The notes under the pieces: generated by a model | Databases searched by the model: none | Told to the model about the DNA's origin: nothing | What the model saw: only the letters and a program-made list of their open reading frames with translations | NCBI RefSeq assembly: GCF_019029495.1 | Contig: NZ_JAERQM010000001.1 | Coordinates: 868,001 to 932,000 of the forward strand | Source of the DNA: Falsiroseomonas oleicola | GTDB taxonomy: Bacteria > Pseudomonadota > Alphaproteobacteria > Acetobacterales > Acetobacteraceae | DNA: 64,000 nt | Direction: 5' to 3' | In this document: positions 8,024 through 16,374 of the stretch, in pieces | Position numbering within the stretch: the stretch's first letter is position 1 | Layout: each line of letters opens with the position of its first letter | Translations under genes and position numbers: made by a program

Positions 8024-9247
8024 TTATTCCGCCGGCACGGCGATCGGCCGCGCCGCCCGCGCCGCCTGCCCGGCACCCCCCATGCAGAACAGGGAGGCGA
8101 CGAGCAGCGCCGCCGCCAGCGGCAGCACCAGCCAGGCTAGGCCGATATCGATCAGCCAGCCGAAGGGCACCGGGGTGATGGCGCCGCCCAGCGGCAGGCC
8201 GGAGGAGACGAAGCCGAAGACCTTGCCCATCTGCCCCGGCGGGATCGCATCCTTCAGCATCACGTCGCGCGGGGTGCGGGAGGAGCCGAGCGCCAGCCCC
8301 GCCGCGCCGGCCACCAAGGGCAGCAGCCAGTCCGGCATCGGCACCAGCCCCATCACCAGCAGCAGCGCCGCGGCCACCAGGGTCAAAGCGACGATGAAGG
8401 CGAGGTGCTTCTTCGACCGGTCCGCGAACCAGCCGCCCACCAGCGTGCCGCCCGTGGCGCCCATCATGTAGCCGGTCAGGGCGAGGGAGGCGACGGCCAC
8501 CGGGGTGCCCCAGAGCTCCCCCAGCACGGTGATGGAAAAGGCCTGGATCGCGGTGCCGGCCATGGCCGAGAGCAGGAAGAAGCCGAAGAACAGCAGGATG
8601 GGCCGCGACAGCAGCAGCTCCCGCCCCGTCGGGCCGGCCTTGCGGTCCTTCGGCTTGGCCTGGTCGCGCAGGATGCGGCTTTGCCACAGGATGCCCAGCA
8701 CCACCGGAAGGCCCACCAGCCCCAGGATCAGCAGCGCCGGCCGCCAGCCCATCACCAAAAGCATTCCCGCGATCACCGGCGGCCCGGCGGCGAAGCCGAG
8801 ATTGCCGGTGAAGGTGTGCATGGCGAAGGCGCGGCCGATGCGGCTCGGAGGGATCGACCCGCCGAGGATGGCGTAGTCCGCCGGGTGGATCACCGAATTG
8901 CCCACGCCCGACAGCAGCGCCAGCAGCAGGATCGCCCAATACCCCGGCGCGAAGGCCATCGCGGCGATGGAAAGCGCCATCAGCAGCACGCCGCCCACCA
9001 GGAAGGGCCGCGCGCCATGCTTGTCCACCAGGAAGCCCACGGGGGTCTGCAAGGCCGCCGTCACCCCGCTCATCAACGCCACCGCCAGGCCGAGTGCGGC
9101 GAAGGAAACGTCGAATTCGTCGCGCCAGACCAGGAACAGCGGCGGCAGGCACAGCATGTAGAAATGGCTGAGGAAATGCCCGGTGCCGATCAGCGCCAGG
9201 ATGCGCGCATCCTGGGCGGGGGGTGGCGCATCAGGGGAGGAGGACAT
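8024..9247 (-). CDS. MFS transporter (fosmidomycin-resistance-like)
   Basis: The 407-residue product has about 12 hydrophobic helices and an early MFS signature, GFLVDKHGARPFLVGGV, near residues 71-87. The opening GTGHFLSHFYMLCLPPLF resembles the Fsr/fosmidomycin-resistance efflux group. Its substrate is unknown. The stop codon at 8024-8026 is immediately followed, in frame, by the TTG start of the TRIC-family gene, so the two form a tight unit transcribed leftward. Confidence 0.85.
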   Translation of the reverse strand: MSSSPDAPPPAQDARILALIGTGHFLSHFYMLCLPPLFLVWRDEFDVSFAALGLAVALMSGVTAALQTPVGFLVDKHGARPFLVGGVLLMALSIAAMAFAPGYWAILLLALLSGVGNSVIHPADYAILGGSIPPSRIGRAFAMHTFTGNLGFAAGPPVIAGMLLVMGWRPALLILGLVGLPVVLGILWQSRILRDQAKPKDRKAGPTGRELLLSRPILLFFGFFLLSAMAGTAIQAFSITVLGELWGTPVAVASLALTGYMMGATGGTLVGGWFADRSKKHLAFIVALTLVAAALLLVMGLVPMPDWLLPLVAGAAGLALGSSRTPRDVMLKDAIPPGQMGKVFGFVSSGLPLGGAITPVPFGWLIDIGLAWLVLPLAAALLVASLFCMGGAGQAARAARPIAVPAE

Positions 9248-9304
9248 GCCGGACCAGGGCTCCGCGGCGAGAGCCTCCAGAGTGCATCCGGCGGGGCCGG
9301 CAGG

Positions 9305-10552
9305 TCAAACCGCCGCCACCAGCATCCCGACCGCATCCAGCACCGTCCTGCCCTGCAAGGCCGGGGCGCCAAGTGCCCGGAAGGCGCGATGCGCCACCAG
9401 GATGGCGACGACATCCGCCTGGGCCAGCGCCGATTCCAGCCCCGCCAGGACCACCCCCGGGCGCCCCGCCAACGGCGGCGGCAGCGCCGCCAACAGCGGG
9501 TCGCAGCAGATCAGGCGCAGCGTGCCGTCGCGCGACAGTTCCTCGGCCACGGCCAGGGCCGGGCTGGCGCGCAGATCGCCCACATCCGGCTTGTAGGTCA
9601 GGCCGAGGCAGGCCACGGCGGCGCCCGGCCGCGCCAGCGCCCGGATCGCCGCGGCGACGTGGCCGGGCCGCGCATCGTTCACCGCCCGGGCGGCGCGGAT
9701 CAGCGGCGCGCCCTCCGGCGCCGACTCGGCCAGGAACCAGGGATCGACGGCGATGCAATGCCCGCCCACCCCGGGGCCGGGCGCCAGGATCGCCACGCGG
9801 GGATGGCGGTTGGCCAGGGCGATGGCGGCCCAGGGGTCCACCTGCACACCTATTGCAATGTCTGCCAGTTCATTGGCGAAGGCTATGTTCACGTCGCGAA
9901 AGGCGTTCTCCGCCAGTTTTGCCAGTTCCGCCGTGCGGCTGTCGGTGACATGGCACTGGCCGGTGACGAAGCCGGCATAGAGCGCGCGGGCGCTTTCGGC
10001 GCAGCCGGGGGTCAGGCCGCCGATGATCCGGTCATTCGCCACCAGCTCCCGCAGCATGGCGCCGGGCAGCACCCGTTCCGGGCAATGCGCCAGATGCACG
10101 CAGCCAGGCGGGGCCGGGACGCCGCGCATGGGCAGCGCCAGGTCGGGACGGGCTGCGGCGATGCGGGCGGCCAGCGCCTCCGTCGTGCCGACCGGGCAGG
10201 TCGATTCCAGGATCACCAGGTCGCCCGGCTTCAGCAGCGGCGCGATGGCGTCCGTCGCGGCCCAGACGGCCGAAAGGTCGGCGCGGTTGCCCGGCCCGAG
10301 CGGCGTCGGCACGGCAATGAGAAACACCTCCGCCGGCCTCGGCGCGCCTTGCGCCACCAGCCGCCCCGTGGCCAAGGCGGCGGCCAGCAGGCTGTCGAGG
10401 TCAGGCTCCCGGAAATGCGCCTGGCCGGAGGCCACCGCCTTGACCACGCGCGGATCGGTGTCGCAGCCCAGCACGGCATGGCCGCGGGCCGCCAGCATGG
10501 CCGCGGTGGGCAGGCCGATATAGCCAAGTCCCATCACGCAGAGACGCCGCAC
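9305..10552 (-). CDS. wecC: UDP-N-acetyl-D-mannosaminuronate dehydrogenase
   Basis: This UDP-sugar dehydrogenase is 415 residues long from the chosen GTG. It oxidises UDP-ManNAc at C6 to UDP-ManNAcA, a precursor of enterobacterial-common-antigen-like or capsular glycans. The N-terminus has the NAD-binding motif VMGLGYIGLP. The catalytic cysteine lies in GVGGHCIAVDPWF, and the C-terminal domain begins LGLTYKPDVGDLR. The GTG at 10552 is preceded by GGGAGG and lies 18 bp inside the wecB end. UDP-Glc dehydrogenase is less likely given the adjacent wecB. Confidence 0.9.
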   Translation of the reverse strand: MRRLCVMGLGYIGLPTAAMLAARGHAVLGCDTDPRVVKAVASGQAHFREPDLDSLLAAALATGRLVAQGAPRPAEVFLIAVPTPLGPGNRADLSAVWAATDAIAPLLKPGDLVILESTCPVGTTEALAARIAAARPDLALPMRGVPAPPGCVHLAHCPERVLPGAMLRELVANDRIIGGLTPGCAESARALYAGFVTGQCHVTDSRTAELAKLAENAFRDVNIAFANELADIAIGVQVDPWAAIALANRHPRVAILAPGPGVGGHCIAVDPWFLAESAPEGAPLIRAARAVNDARPGHVAAAIRALARPGAAVACLGLTYKPDVGDLRASPALAVAEELSRDGTLRLICCDPLLAALPPPLAGRPGVVLAGLESALAQADVVAILVAHRAFRALGAPALQGRTVLDAVGMLVAAV

Positions 10553-11664
10553 CGAGCCTCCCACCACGCCGCCACCGCCTGCGCGATCCGCTCGGCGGCG
10601 CGGCCATCGCCATAGGGGAAGACCGGGCGGCTCATCGCGGCCAGCCGCGCGGGGTCGTCCAGCAGGGCATTGGCGGCGGCCAGGATCGCGGTGGTGCCGG
10701 TGCCGGTGACCAGGGCGGCGCCGGCCTCGACCACCTCCGGCCGCTCCGTCTGTTCGCGGAGCACCAGCACGGGGCGGCCCAATGCCGGCGCTTCCTCCTG
10801 CAACCCGCCACTGTCGGTCAGCACCAGGGTGGCGGCGTTCATCAGGGCGATGCTGTCGCAATAGGGCAAGGGCGCCAGCAGATGCACCCCCGCCACGCCG
10901 GCCAGCCGAGCCGTCACCGGGTCGCGCACCGCCGGGTTGGGGTGCAGCGGCCAGGCGATCTCGACATCGCCGCGCGCCGCCAGCGCCGCCACGGCCTCCG
11001 CGATCCGCATCAGCGGCGCGCCCCAGTTCTCCCGCCGATGCGCGGTGACCAGCAGCAGGCGGCGGCCCGGGGCAACGGCGACCGGCACCACCCCGCTGCG
11101 GCGATGGCGGAACAGCGCGTCGATCCCGGTATTGCCGGTGACCAGCACCCGCCCCTCCCCGTATTCCGCGCGCAGATGCGCCGCTGCCGCCGCGGTGGGG
11201 GCAAAGCGCAGCGCCGCCAGCGCATCGATGGCGACGCGGTGGAATTCCTCCGGCCAGGGATTGCCCAGATCGCCGGAGCGCAGCCCGGCCTCCACATGGC
11301 CCACCGGAATGCCCGACTGATGCGCCGCCAGCGCCGCTGCGAAGGCGCTGAGCGTGTCGCCCTGCACCAGCACCAGGTCCGGCCGCGTGGCGGCCAGCGC
11401 CCCGGACGTAGCGGTGAGCAGATAGGCGGTGAGCAGCGGCAGCGACTGGCCGGCGGGCTGGCTGCCCAGGTCGATCTCCGCCCGCTCGTCGAATTCGGCC
11501 AGCACCTCCGCCACCAGCCGGGCATGCTGACCGGTGGCGCAGGCGATGGGGGCGAGGCTTGGCTGGCGGCGCAGCGCGGCCAGCACCGGCATCATCTTGA
11601 TCGCCTCCGGCCGTGTGCCGAAGACCACCAGCACCCGGCAGGGACGCGGCGTGGCCGGGATCAT
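10534..11664 (-). CDS. wecB: UDP-N-acetylglucosamine 2-epimerase (non-hydrolysing)
   Basis: The 376-residue enzyme interconverts UDP-GlcNAc and UDP-ManNAc. Recognisable motifs are VVFGTRPEAIKMMPV at the N-terminus, GHVEAGLRSGD, AHRRENWG and DSGGLQEEAPALGRPVLVLR, all typical of WecB with its GT-B fold. The ATG overlaps the stop of the upstream LysR gene (ATGA), and the 3' end overlaps wecC. The pair should supply UDP-ManNAcA to surface glycan synthesis; the large exopolysaccharide locus is 31 kb away in this window. Confidence 0.93.
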   Translation of the reverse strand: MIPATPRPCRVLVVFGTRPEAIKMMPVLAALRRQPSLAPIACATGQHARLVAEVLAEFDERAEIDLGSQPAGQSLPLLTAYLLTATSGALAATRPDLVLVQGDTLSAFAAALAAHQSGIPVGHVEAGLRSGDLGNPWPEEFHRVAIDALAALRFAPTAAAAAHLRAEYGEGRVLVTGNTGIDALFRHRRSGVVPVAVAPGRRLLLVTAHRRENWGAPLMRIAEAVAALAARGDVEIAWPLHPNPAVRDPVTARLAGVAGVHLLAPLPYCDSIALMNAATLVLTDSGGLQEEAPALGRPVLVLREQTERPEVVEAGAALVTGTGTTAILAAANALLDDPARLAAMSRPVFPYGDGRAAERIAQAVAAWWEARCGVSA

Positions 11665-12518
11665 CCCGCGGCGGCGCCGAGGGATTCGCGGATGAAGCCG
11701 ATCAGCGGCTGCACCACCTGGCTGCGGCCCTCGGCATCGCCGAAGACCGCCATCTCCACCTGCCCCAGCTCCGGCAGGCCCGTCACCTCCCGCAGCCCGG
11801 CGGGGAAGCCGCTGCGGCCGAGCACGGTCAAGGCGAAGCCGGCCTGGGCGGCGGCGGCCAGGCCCAGCAGGCTGTCGCAGGTGAAGACCGGTTCGCAGGC
11901 AAGCCCGGCGCGGGACAGGGCGCGCAGCGCGCGGTCGCGGAACATGCAGCCCTCCGGCAGCAGCGCCAGCGGCAAAGGCCGGCCTTCCGGTGCCAACCAA
12001 TCCGGCGCGGCGGCCCAGACCACCGCCTCCGTCCAGATCGGCACGCCCGCCACCTCCCCGTCCCGGCGCTTGCCGAGCACCAGGTCGAGGCCGCCGGCCT
12101 CCTGCTTGGCGCGGAGTTCGTGGCTGCGGCCGACCTCCACCTCCAGCCGCGCCTCCGGATAGGTGCGGGCGAAGCGGGCCAGGATATGGGCCAGGCTGCG
12201 CGGCACGAAATGGTCGGCGACGCCGAGCCGCAGCCGGCCGGCGATCGGTGGCGCCACCATGCGCCGCACCGCCTCGTCATTCAGGGCCAGCATCCGCCGG
12301 GCATAGGCCAGCAGCATCTCCCCCTCCCCGGTCAGCTCGACACGGCGGGAGGTGCGGCGGAACACCGGGCGGCGGACCAGGTCCTCCAGCCGCTTCACCT
12401 TCAGGCTGATGGCGGATTGGGTCAGGCCGAGCACACCGCCGGCGGCCGTGAAGCCGCCCTGCTCCGCGACCATGACGAAACAGCGCAGCAGATCCAGATC
12501 CAGGTCGGGTATACGCAT
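11661..12518 (-). CDS. LysR-family transcriptional regulator
   Basis: This is a 285-residue LysR-type regulator. The N-terminal winged HTH spans about residues 8-66 (DLLRCFVMVAEQGGFTAAG, then LTQSAISLKVKRLEDLV), followed by the substrate-binding domain starting near GRLRLGVADHF. The usual effector is a small molecule; none can be named here. Unusually for LysR genes, it is not divergent from its neighbour but reads into wecB with a 4-bp ATGA overlap. That suggests it may be co-regulated with, or control, UDP-ManNAcA synthesis. Confidence 0.9.
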   Translation of the reverse strand: MRIPDLDLDLLRCFVMVAEQGGFTAAGGVLGLTQSAISLKVKRLEDLVRRPVFRRTSRRVELTGEGEMLLAYARRMLALNDEAVRRMVAPPIAGRLRLGVADHFVPRSLAHILARFARTYPEARLEVEVGRSHELRAKQEAGGLDLVLGKRRDGEVAGVPIWTEAVVWAAAPDWLAPEGRPLPLALLPEGCMFRDRALRALSRAGLACEPVFTCDSLLGLAAAAQAGFALTVLGRSGFPAGLREVTGLPELGQVEMAVFGDAEGRSQVVQPLIGFIRESLGAAAG

Positions 12519-12570
12519 GGCCCGACGATGATGGTGAATTGTTGGTAAACGGGCAACCCGCGGTTGAAAG

Positions 12571-12606
12571 ACAAAACGGGCGGCGCGATCCCTCGCGCCG
12601 CCCGTT
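12571..12606 (-). terminator. Rho-independent terminator after the DUF2076 gene
   Basis: A perfect 14-bp inverted repeat pairs 12575-12588 with 12593-12606 around a 4-nt loop. Read leftward, the stem is followed by TTTTGTCTTT. It lies 31 bp after the leftward DUF2076 gene, which it should terminate. Confidence 0.85.
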
Positions 12607-12636
12607 CAACCGGTCACGTCAAGCAGTGGCCGAGCT

Positions 12637-13347
12637 TCAGATATCCTCGTCGTAGCCGCCGCCATCGTCCCAGGCGCCGGCATCATCCTGGTAGCCCGCC
12701 TGGTCCTGCCCCGGATCGGTCCAGGGGGAGGAGGTCGGCACCTGCTCCTGGCCGAAGGCACCGGCATCGGCCGCGCCGGTCGTCGCCGCCTCGGCCGCGC
12801 CGCCGCCGGAGAAGGCGGACATCAGCGCATTGCCCAGCATCATGCCGCCGGCCACGCCGACCGCGGTCATCATCGCGGTGCGCATGAAGCCGCCGCTCTG
12901 GCCCTGCTGAAGCGCCTGGGGGTTGTAGCCCGGCGGGTATTGCGGCTGCGGCTGCGGCCGGGTGCGCATCATCGGGCGCTGCTGCTGGCCGCCGCCGAAC
13001 ATGCCGCCGAGCAGCCCGCGCGGCTGCTGCTGGGCCTGCTGCGCCTGGGACTGGGCCTGTTCCAGCTCCCATTCCAACTGCTGGATGCGGTTCTGCATCT
13101 CCACCACCGCATGCTCCTGCACGAAGGCGGTCTGGGTGATGCGGTAGCGGGCTTCCGGATAGCGGGTGAACAGGTCCCCGATCAGCCGGTCGGCCTCCGG
13201 ATCCACCGGCGGCAGCGGCTGCGCCGGTGCCTGCTGGCCGCCGCCCAGCGCCCCCCAGGGCGAGGCCGGGCGCGCTGGTGCCGCGCCGGCGGCGCCGCTC
13301 ACCCGCTCCACATAGCCGGTGATGATCCGGCGTTCCTCGTCCGTCAT
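12637..13347 (-). CDS. DUF2076 family protein
   Basis: The 236-residue protein matches the DUF2076 layout. The N-terminus, TDEERRIITGYVERV, is followed by a conserved block, DPEADRLIGDLFTRYPEARY, and a short coiled coil rich in Gln (residues about 80-110). A Gly/Gln/Pro-rich low-complexity linker, a small hydrophobic segment (MMTAVGVAGGMMLGNAL) and an acidic tail ending GGGYDEDI complete it. These proteins are widespread in Proteobacteria and lack an assigned function. It stands alone and has its own terminator. Confidence 0.82.
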   Translation of the reverse strand: MTDEERRIITGYVERVSGAAGAAPARPASPWGALGGGQQAPAQPLPPVDPEADRLIGDLFTRYPEARYRITQTAFVQEHAVVEMQNRIQQLEWELEQAQSQAQQAQQQPRGLLGGMFGGGQQQRPMMRTRPQPQPQYPPGYNPQALQQGQSGGFMRTAMMTAVGVAGGMMLGNALMSAFSGGGAAEAATTGAADAGAFGQEQVPTSSPWTDPGQDQAGYQDDAGAWDDGGGYDEDI

Positions 13348-13388
13348 GTGTCCCTGCTTCCTCTGCGTGTGGCCGATGTCGCCAGCCC

Positions 13389-13407
13389 TCGGGGGTTCCG
13401 CCCCCGA
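13389..13407 (-). terminator. Short GC stem-loop before the DUF2076 gene
   Basis: TCGGGGG (13389-13395) pairs with CCCCCGA (13401-13407) around TTCCG. It lies in the 134-bp gap after the leftward CoA-binding gene and before the DUF2076 start. It may terminate the former; no T run is present. Confidence 0.4.
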
Positions 13408-13481
13408 TCGTTACCGGCGTGTCATCCGGAGGCGGAATTGGCCCGGCCGGGCACAGATTTCAAGCGGCGTCCGCGTGACGT

Positions 13482-13910
13482 TCAGTGACCGATGCGCGGC
13501 GGCAGGCCCAGCCGGCGCCATTCGATGGCCGGGCAGCGATCCACCACCACCACCAGCCCCGCCGCCCTTGCCCGGACGGCCGCCGCCTCATCCACCACGC
13601 CGAGCTGCAGCCAGACCGATTTCGCGCCCAGCCGCACCGCTTCATCCACCACGGCCCCGGCCTCGGCGCTGCGGCGGAACACATCGACCATGTCGAGCGG
13701 CGCGGCCTCCGCCAGCCCGGCCACCACGGTGCGGCCATGGACCGTCCTGCCCGCCAGCACCGGATTCACCGGCACGGCGTCGTAGCCACGCTCCAGCAGG
13801 AAGCCGAAGACGCCATGGCTCGCCCGGTCCGGCCGGTCGGAGGCACCGACCACGGCGATGCGCCGGGTGGCGAGGAGCAGGTCGCGGATCGCGGAATCGT
13901 CAGGGCCCAT
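13482..13910 (-). CDS. CoA-binding protein (YccU-like)
   Basis: The 142-residue protein consists of a single CoA-binding Rossmann domain, with IAVVGASDRPDRASHGVFGF near residue 18 and a second conserved block, GAKSVWLQLGVVDEAA. Length and order match the YccU family of stand-alone CoA_binding_2 proteins, whose role is not settled. The ATG at 13910 was preferred to one at 13994 because family proteins are about 140 residues and the longer form would overlap the divergent OmpA-like gene. Confidence 0.85.
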   Translation of the reverse strand: MGPDDSAIRDLLLATRRIAVVGASDRPDRASHGVFGFLLERGYDAVPVNPVLAGRTVHGRTVVAGLAEAAPLDMVDVFRRSAEAGAVVDEAVRLGAKSVWLQLGVVDEAAAVRARAAGLVVVVDRCPAIEWRRLGLPPRIGH

Positions 13911-13992
13911 AGCCCAGTCTGCGCCCTTCGCCGCCACCCGCAAAGCCATCTGGCGCTTGCGGCGAGCGTCACGGCTGGGCGATGATTGCGCC

Positions 13993-14973
13993 ATGACGAG
14001 GCTCGTCCTGCTCCTCGCTGTGTTGCTGGTGGCGCTGCCGCTGGGTCCGGTCCGCGCGCAGCCGGGCGGCGATGTCGCGGGCGGGCGGGACCATCCCCTG
14101 GTCGGGCGCTATGAAGGCGCGGTGCTGCGCCACCATCACAGCCGCGAATTCGACGAATTCCGCATGATCGACCGCCAGGTGCTGAACCGGGACCGGCAGC
14201 AGACCGGCACGCTCATCAACGACCGCAACTCCCGGCCCGTCGCCGGCCGCGCCTGGCGCCTGCGCTATGAGGCGCCGGCCGGCCGCAGCGCGGCGGAGGT
14301 GCTGCGCAACCACCAGCAGGCCCTGGCGGCGAAGGGCTTTGCGACCGTCTTCGCCTGCCGCGCCCAGGCCTGCGGCGACCCCGCCGCCTTCTGGAACGCG
14401 GTGGTGGAGAGCGCCCCCGGCCCGGGCCCCCGCCTGACCAGCGCCTGGCGCGACCAGAGCTATCTGCTCGCCCGACTGGAACGGCCGGAGGGCGAGGTTC
14501 TGGTCGCGATGCTCGCGGTGGAGAACCGCGGCGGCCCGCAACTGCTGGTCGATGTGGTGGAGGCGCGGCCGATGCAGGCCGATCGCATCACCTTCGTCGA
14601 TGCCTCCGCCATGCAGCGCGCGGTGGAGGAGACGGGGCGCGTCGCGCTCTATGGCATCAACTTCGCCTTCGACAGCGCCGAGATCCTGCCCGACAGCCGT
14701 CCGACGCTGGAGGAGGTGGCGCGCTTCCTGCGCGCGAATGCGGCGCTGCGGGTGGTGGTCACCGGGCACACCGATTCGCAGGGCGAATTCGACTACAATC
14801 TCGGCCTTTCGGCCCGGCGGGCGCAGGCGGTGGTGGCCGCGCTGACCCGGGACTTCGGCATTCCCGCCGCCCGCCTGACTGCCTTCGGCGCCGGCATGGC
14901 CGCGCCGCTGGCGCGCAATGACGACGAGGCGGGCCGGGCACGGAATCGGCGGGTGGAGATCGTCAGGCGGTAG
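13993..14973 (+). CDS. OmpA-family outer-membrane protein with DUF4892-like domain
   Basis: The 326-residue precursor begins with a signal peptide (TRLVLLLAVLLVALPLGPVRAQ). The N-terminal region, opening GGRDHPLVGRYEGAVL, resembles DUF4892 domains. The C-terminal third is an OmpA-like peptidoglycan-binding domain with INFAFDSAEILPDSRPTL, GHTDSQGEFDYNLGLSARRA and a final NRRVEIVRR. It probably anchors the outer membrane to peptidoglycan. It diverges from the CoA-binding gene and converges on the TPR gene. Confidence 0.85.
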   Translation: MTRLVLLLAVLLVALPLGPVRAQPGGDVAGGRDHPLVGRYEGAVLRHHHSREFDEFRMIDRQVLNRDRQQTGTLINDRNSRPVAGRAWRLRYEAPAGRSAAEVLRNHQQALAAKGFATVFACRAQACGDPAAFWNAVVESAPGPGPRLTSAWRDQSYLLARLERPEGEVLVAMLAVENRGGPQLLVDVVEARPMQADRITFVDASAMQRAVEETGRVALYGINFAFDSAEILPDSRPTLEEVARFLRANAALRVVVTGHTDSQGEFDYNLGLSARRAQAVVAALTRDFGIPAARLTAFGAGMAAPLARNDDEAGRARNRRVEIVRR

Positions 14974-15018
14974 CCTGCAGCTCCGCCAGCCGGGCGCCAT
15001 GGGTGCGGCAGCCGCCGC

Positions 15019-16362
15019 TCAGAAGCCGACGCTCAGCGCCGCTTCGGCGAAGCCAATGCGCCGCGCCGGCGCCACCGGGGATTTGGCCGCGGCGCGTTCC
15101 AGCGCCAGCCGCGCATCGCCCGGGCGCCCCGCCTTCAGGGCAGAATCGACGAAGACCTGTTCCAGCACATCCTGCTGGGCATGGCTGCCGCCGAGGCGGT
15201 GCAGCCCACCCAAGGCCGGGCGCAGGGCGGCGCAGGCCTCGTCATGGCGGCCCTCGGCATGGAAGGCGACGGCGCGGGTGGCGGGCAGCGCCGCCTCACG
15301 CAGGATGCGGGCATGGTGGGTATTGCCCCGCGCCGCCTCCTCCAGCGCCGTCAGCAGGCGGCCCGCGGCCTCCCACCGCCCTGTCGCGGTCAGGGCCATC
15401 ATCCAGTGCGGCTGGGTAAAGGCGGACAGCGTGTCGCCGATGCGGGCCTCCGCCTTCTCCGCCAGCTCGCCCCAGCGATCCCCCACGGCGACGCCGCGCA
15501 GCCCGAGCCGGAACAGCATGGAGGCGGCGTTCTGCACATCGATATAGAGGTCCGGCTGCGCCAGATGGACCTTGGAGTCACGGTTGCGGAAGCGCGTGTC
15601 GTAGAGGTGCAGCACACCCGCAAAGTCGCGATGCTCCATCAGGAACATGGCCTGGTGCCACCAGAGATGGTGCATCAGGTTGTTGCCCCCCTCCCAGTTC
15701 GGCTCCAGCGCGGCGATCCAGTCCAGCCCCTCGCTGCGGCGGCCCTGCATTTCCAGCACATGGGCGACGCCATGCGCGGCCCAGAGGTCGGCGGGGTCCA
15801 GCGCCACGGCCTGGCGGCCGGCATATTCGGCGATGGTGTAGCTGCCGGTTTCCTCATGCGCGAAGCAGCGGCAGGCGAGCACGCTGCCATAGCCGGCGAC
15901 ATCCTCCGCCCAGCCCGGCATCACCTGTTCCACCAGGGTCACCATCCGGTCCGGCGCCCCCATCCAGAAGGCGCAGAAATGGTGCAGGCGGAAGGCGAGC
16001 AGGTCGCGCGGATGCTCCGCCGTGATCTGTTCCCAGATCGACAGCGCCTTTTCGGGCGTGCCGTCGATCCAGGCCGACAGCGCCGCCATATGGGCCTTTT
16101 CGCGCGGATTGGCCGGCAGCGCCTGCGCCTTGGCCAGCGCCCCGGCGGCGCGGCCGAGCAGGCCGCGGTCATAGGCCAGCATGGCGAAGCAGCCCGCCAT
16201 CACCTGCCCCAGCGGCGCCGTGGGATCGGCAGTGAGGAAGGCCTTCAGCCGCAGCCCGGTGTCGAAGCGGTATTTCAGAAAACCCTCGATCGCATGGTCG
16301 AAGGCCCGCGCCGCCTCCGCCGAGGCAACGGTCAGGGTGTTTCCCTGGGCATCTTGGTGCAT
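15019..16362 (-). CDS. Tetratricopeptide-repeat protein (TTC38 type)
   Basis: This 447-residue soluble protein has helical TPR-like repeats and the TTC38-family pattern, including DLWAAHGVAHVLEMQGR and a following NNLMHHLWWHQAMF block. Function in bacteria is unknown; a protein-interaction scaffold role is typical of TPR folds. It is the last gene of a leftward run (M20 peptidase, YnfA, SDR, TPR) with gaps of about 12 bp, so it is probably co-transcribed with the SDR gene. Confidence 0.82.
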   Translation of the reverse strand: MHQDAQGNTLTVASAEAARAFDHAIEGFLKYRFDTGLRLKAFLTADPTAPLGQVMAGCFAMLAYDRGLLGRAAGALAKAQALPANPREKAHMAALSAWIDGTPEKALSIWEQITAEHPRDLLAFRLHHFCAFWMGAPDRMVTLVEQVMPGWAEDVAGYGSVLACRCFAHEETGSYTIAEYAGRQAVALDPADLWAAHGVAHVLEMQGRRSEGLDWIAALEPNWEGGNNLMHHLWWHQAMFLMEHRDFAGVLHLYDTRFRNRDSKVHLAQPDLYIDVQNAASMLFRLGLRGVAVGDRWGELAEKAEARIGDTLSAFTQPHWMMALTATGRWEAAGRLLTALEEAARGNTHHARILREAALPATRAVAFHAEGRHDEACAALRPALGGLHRLGGSHAQQDVLEQVFVDSALKAGRPGDARLALERAAAKSPVAPARRIGFAEAALSVGF

Positions 16363-16374
16363 TGGACGTTTCCC

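Noticed and set aside
7376-9247. A single MFS-TRIC fusion broken by a nonsense mutation
   Set aside because: Both halves are complete proteins of normal family length, so two genes are more likely than a pseudogene.
9305-11664. wecB-wecC as part of the exopolysaccharide locus
   Set aside because: They lie about 31 kb from it with many unrelated genes between; a functional link is possible but no physical cluster exists.
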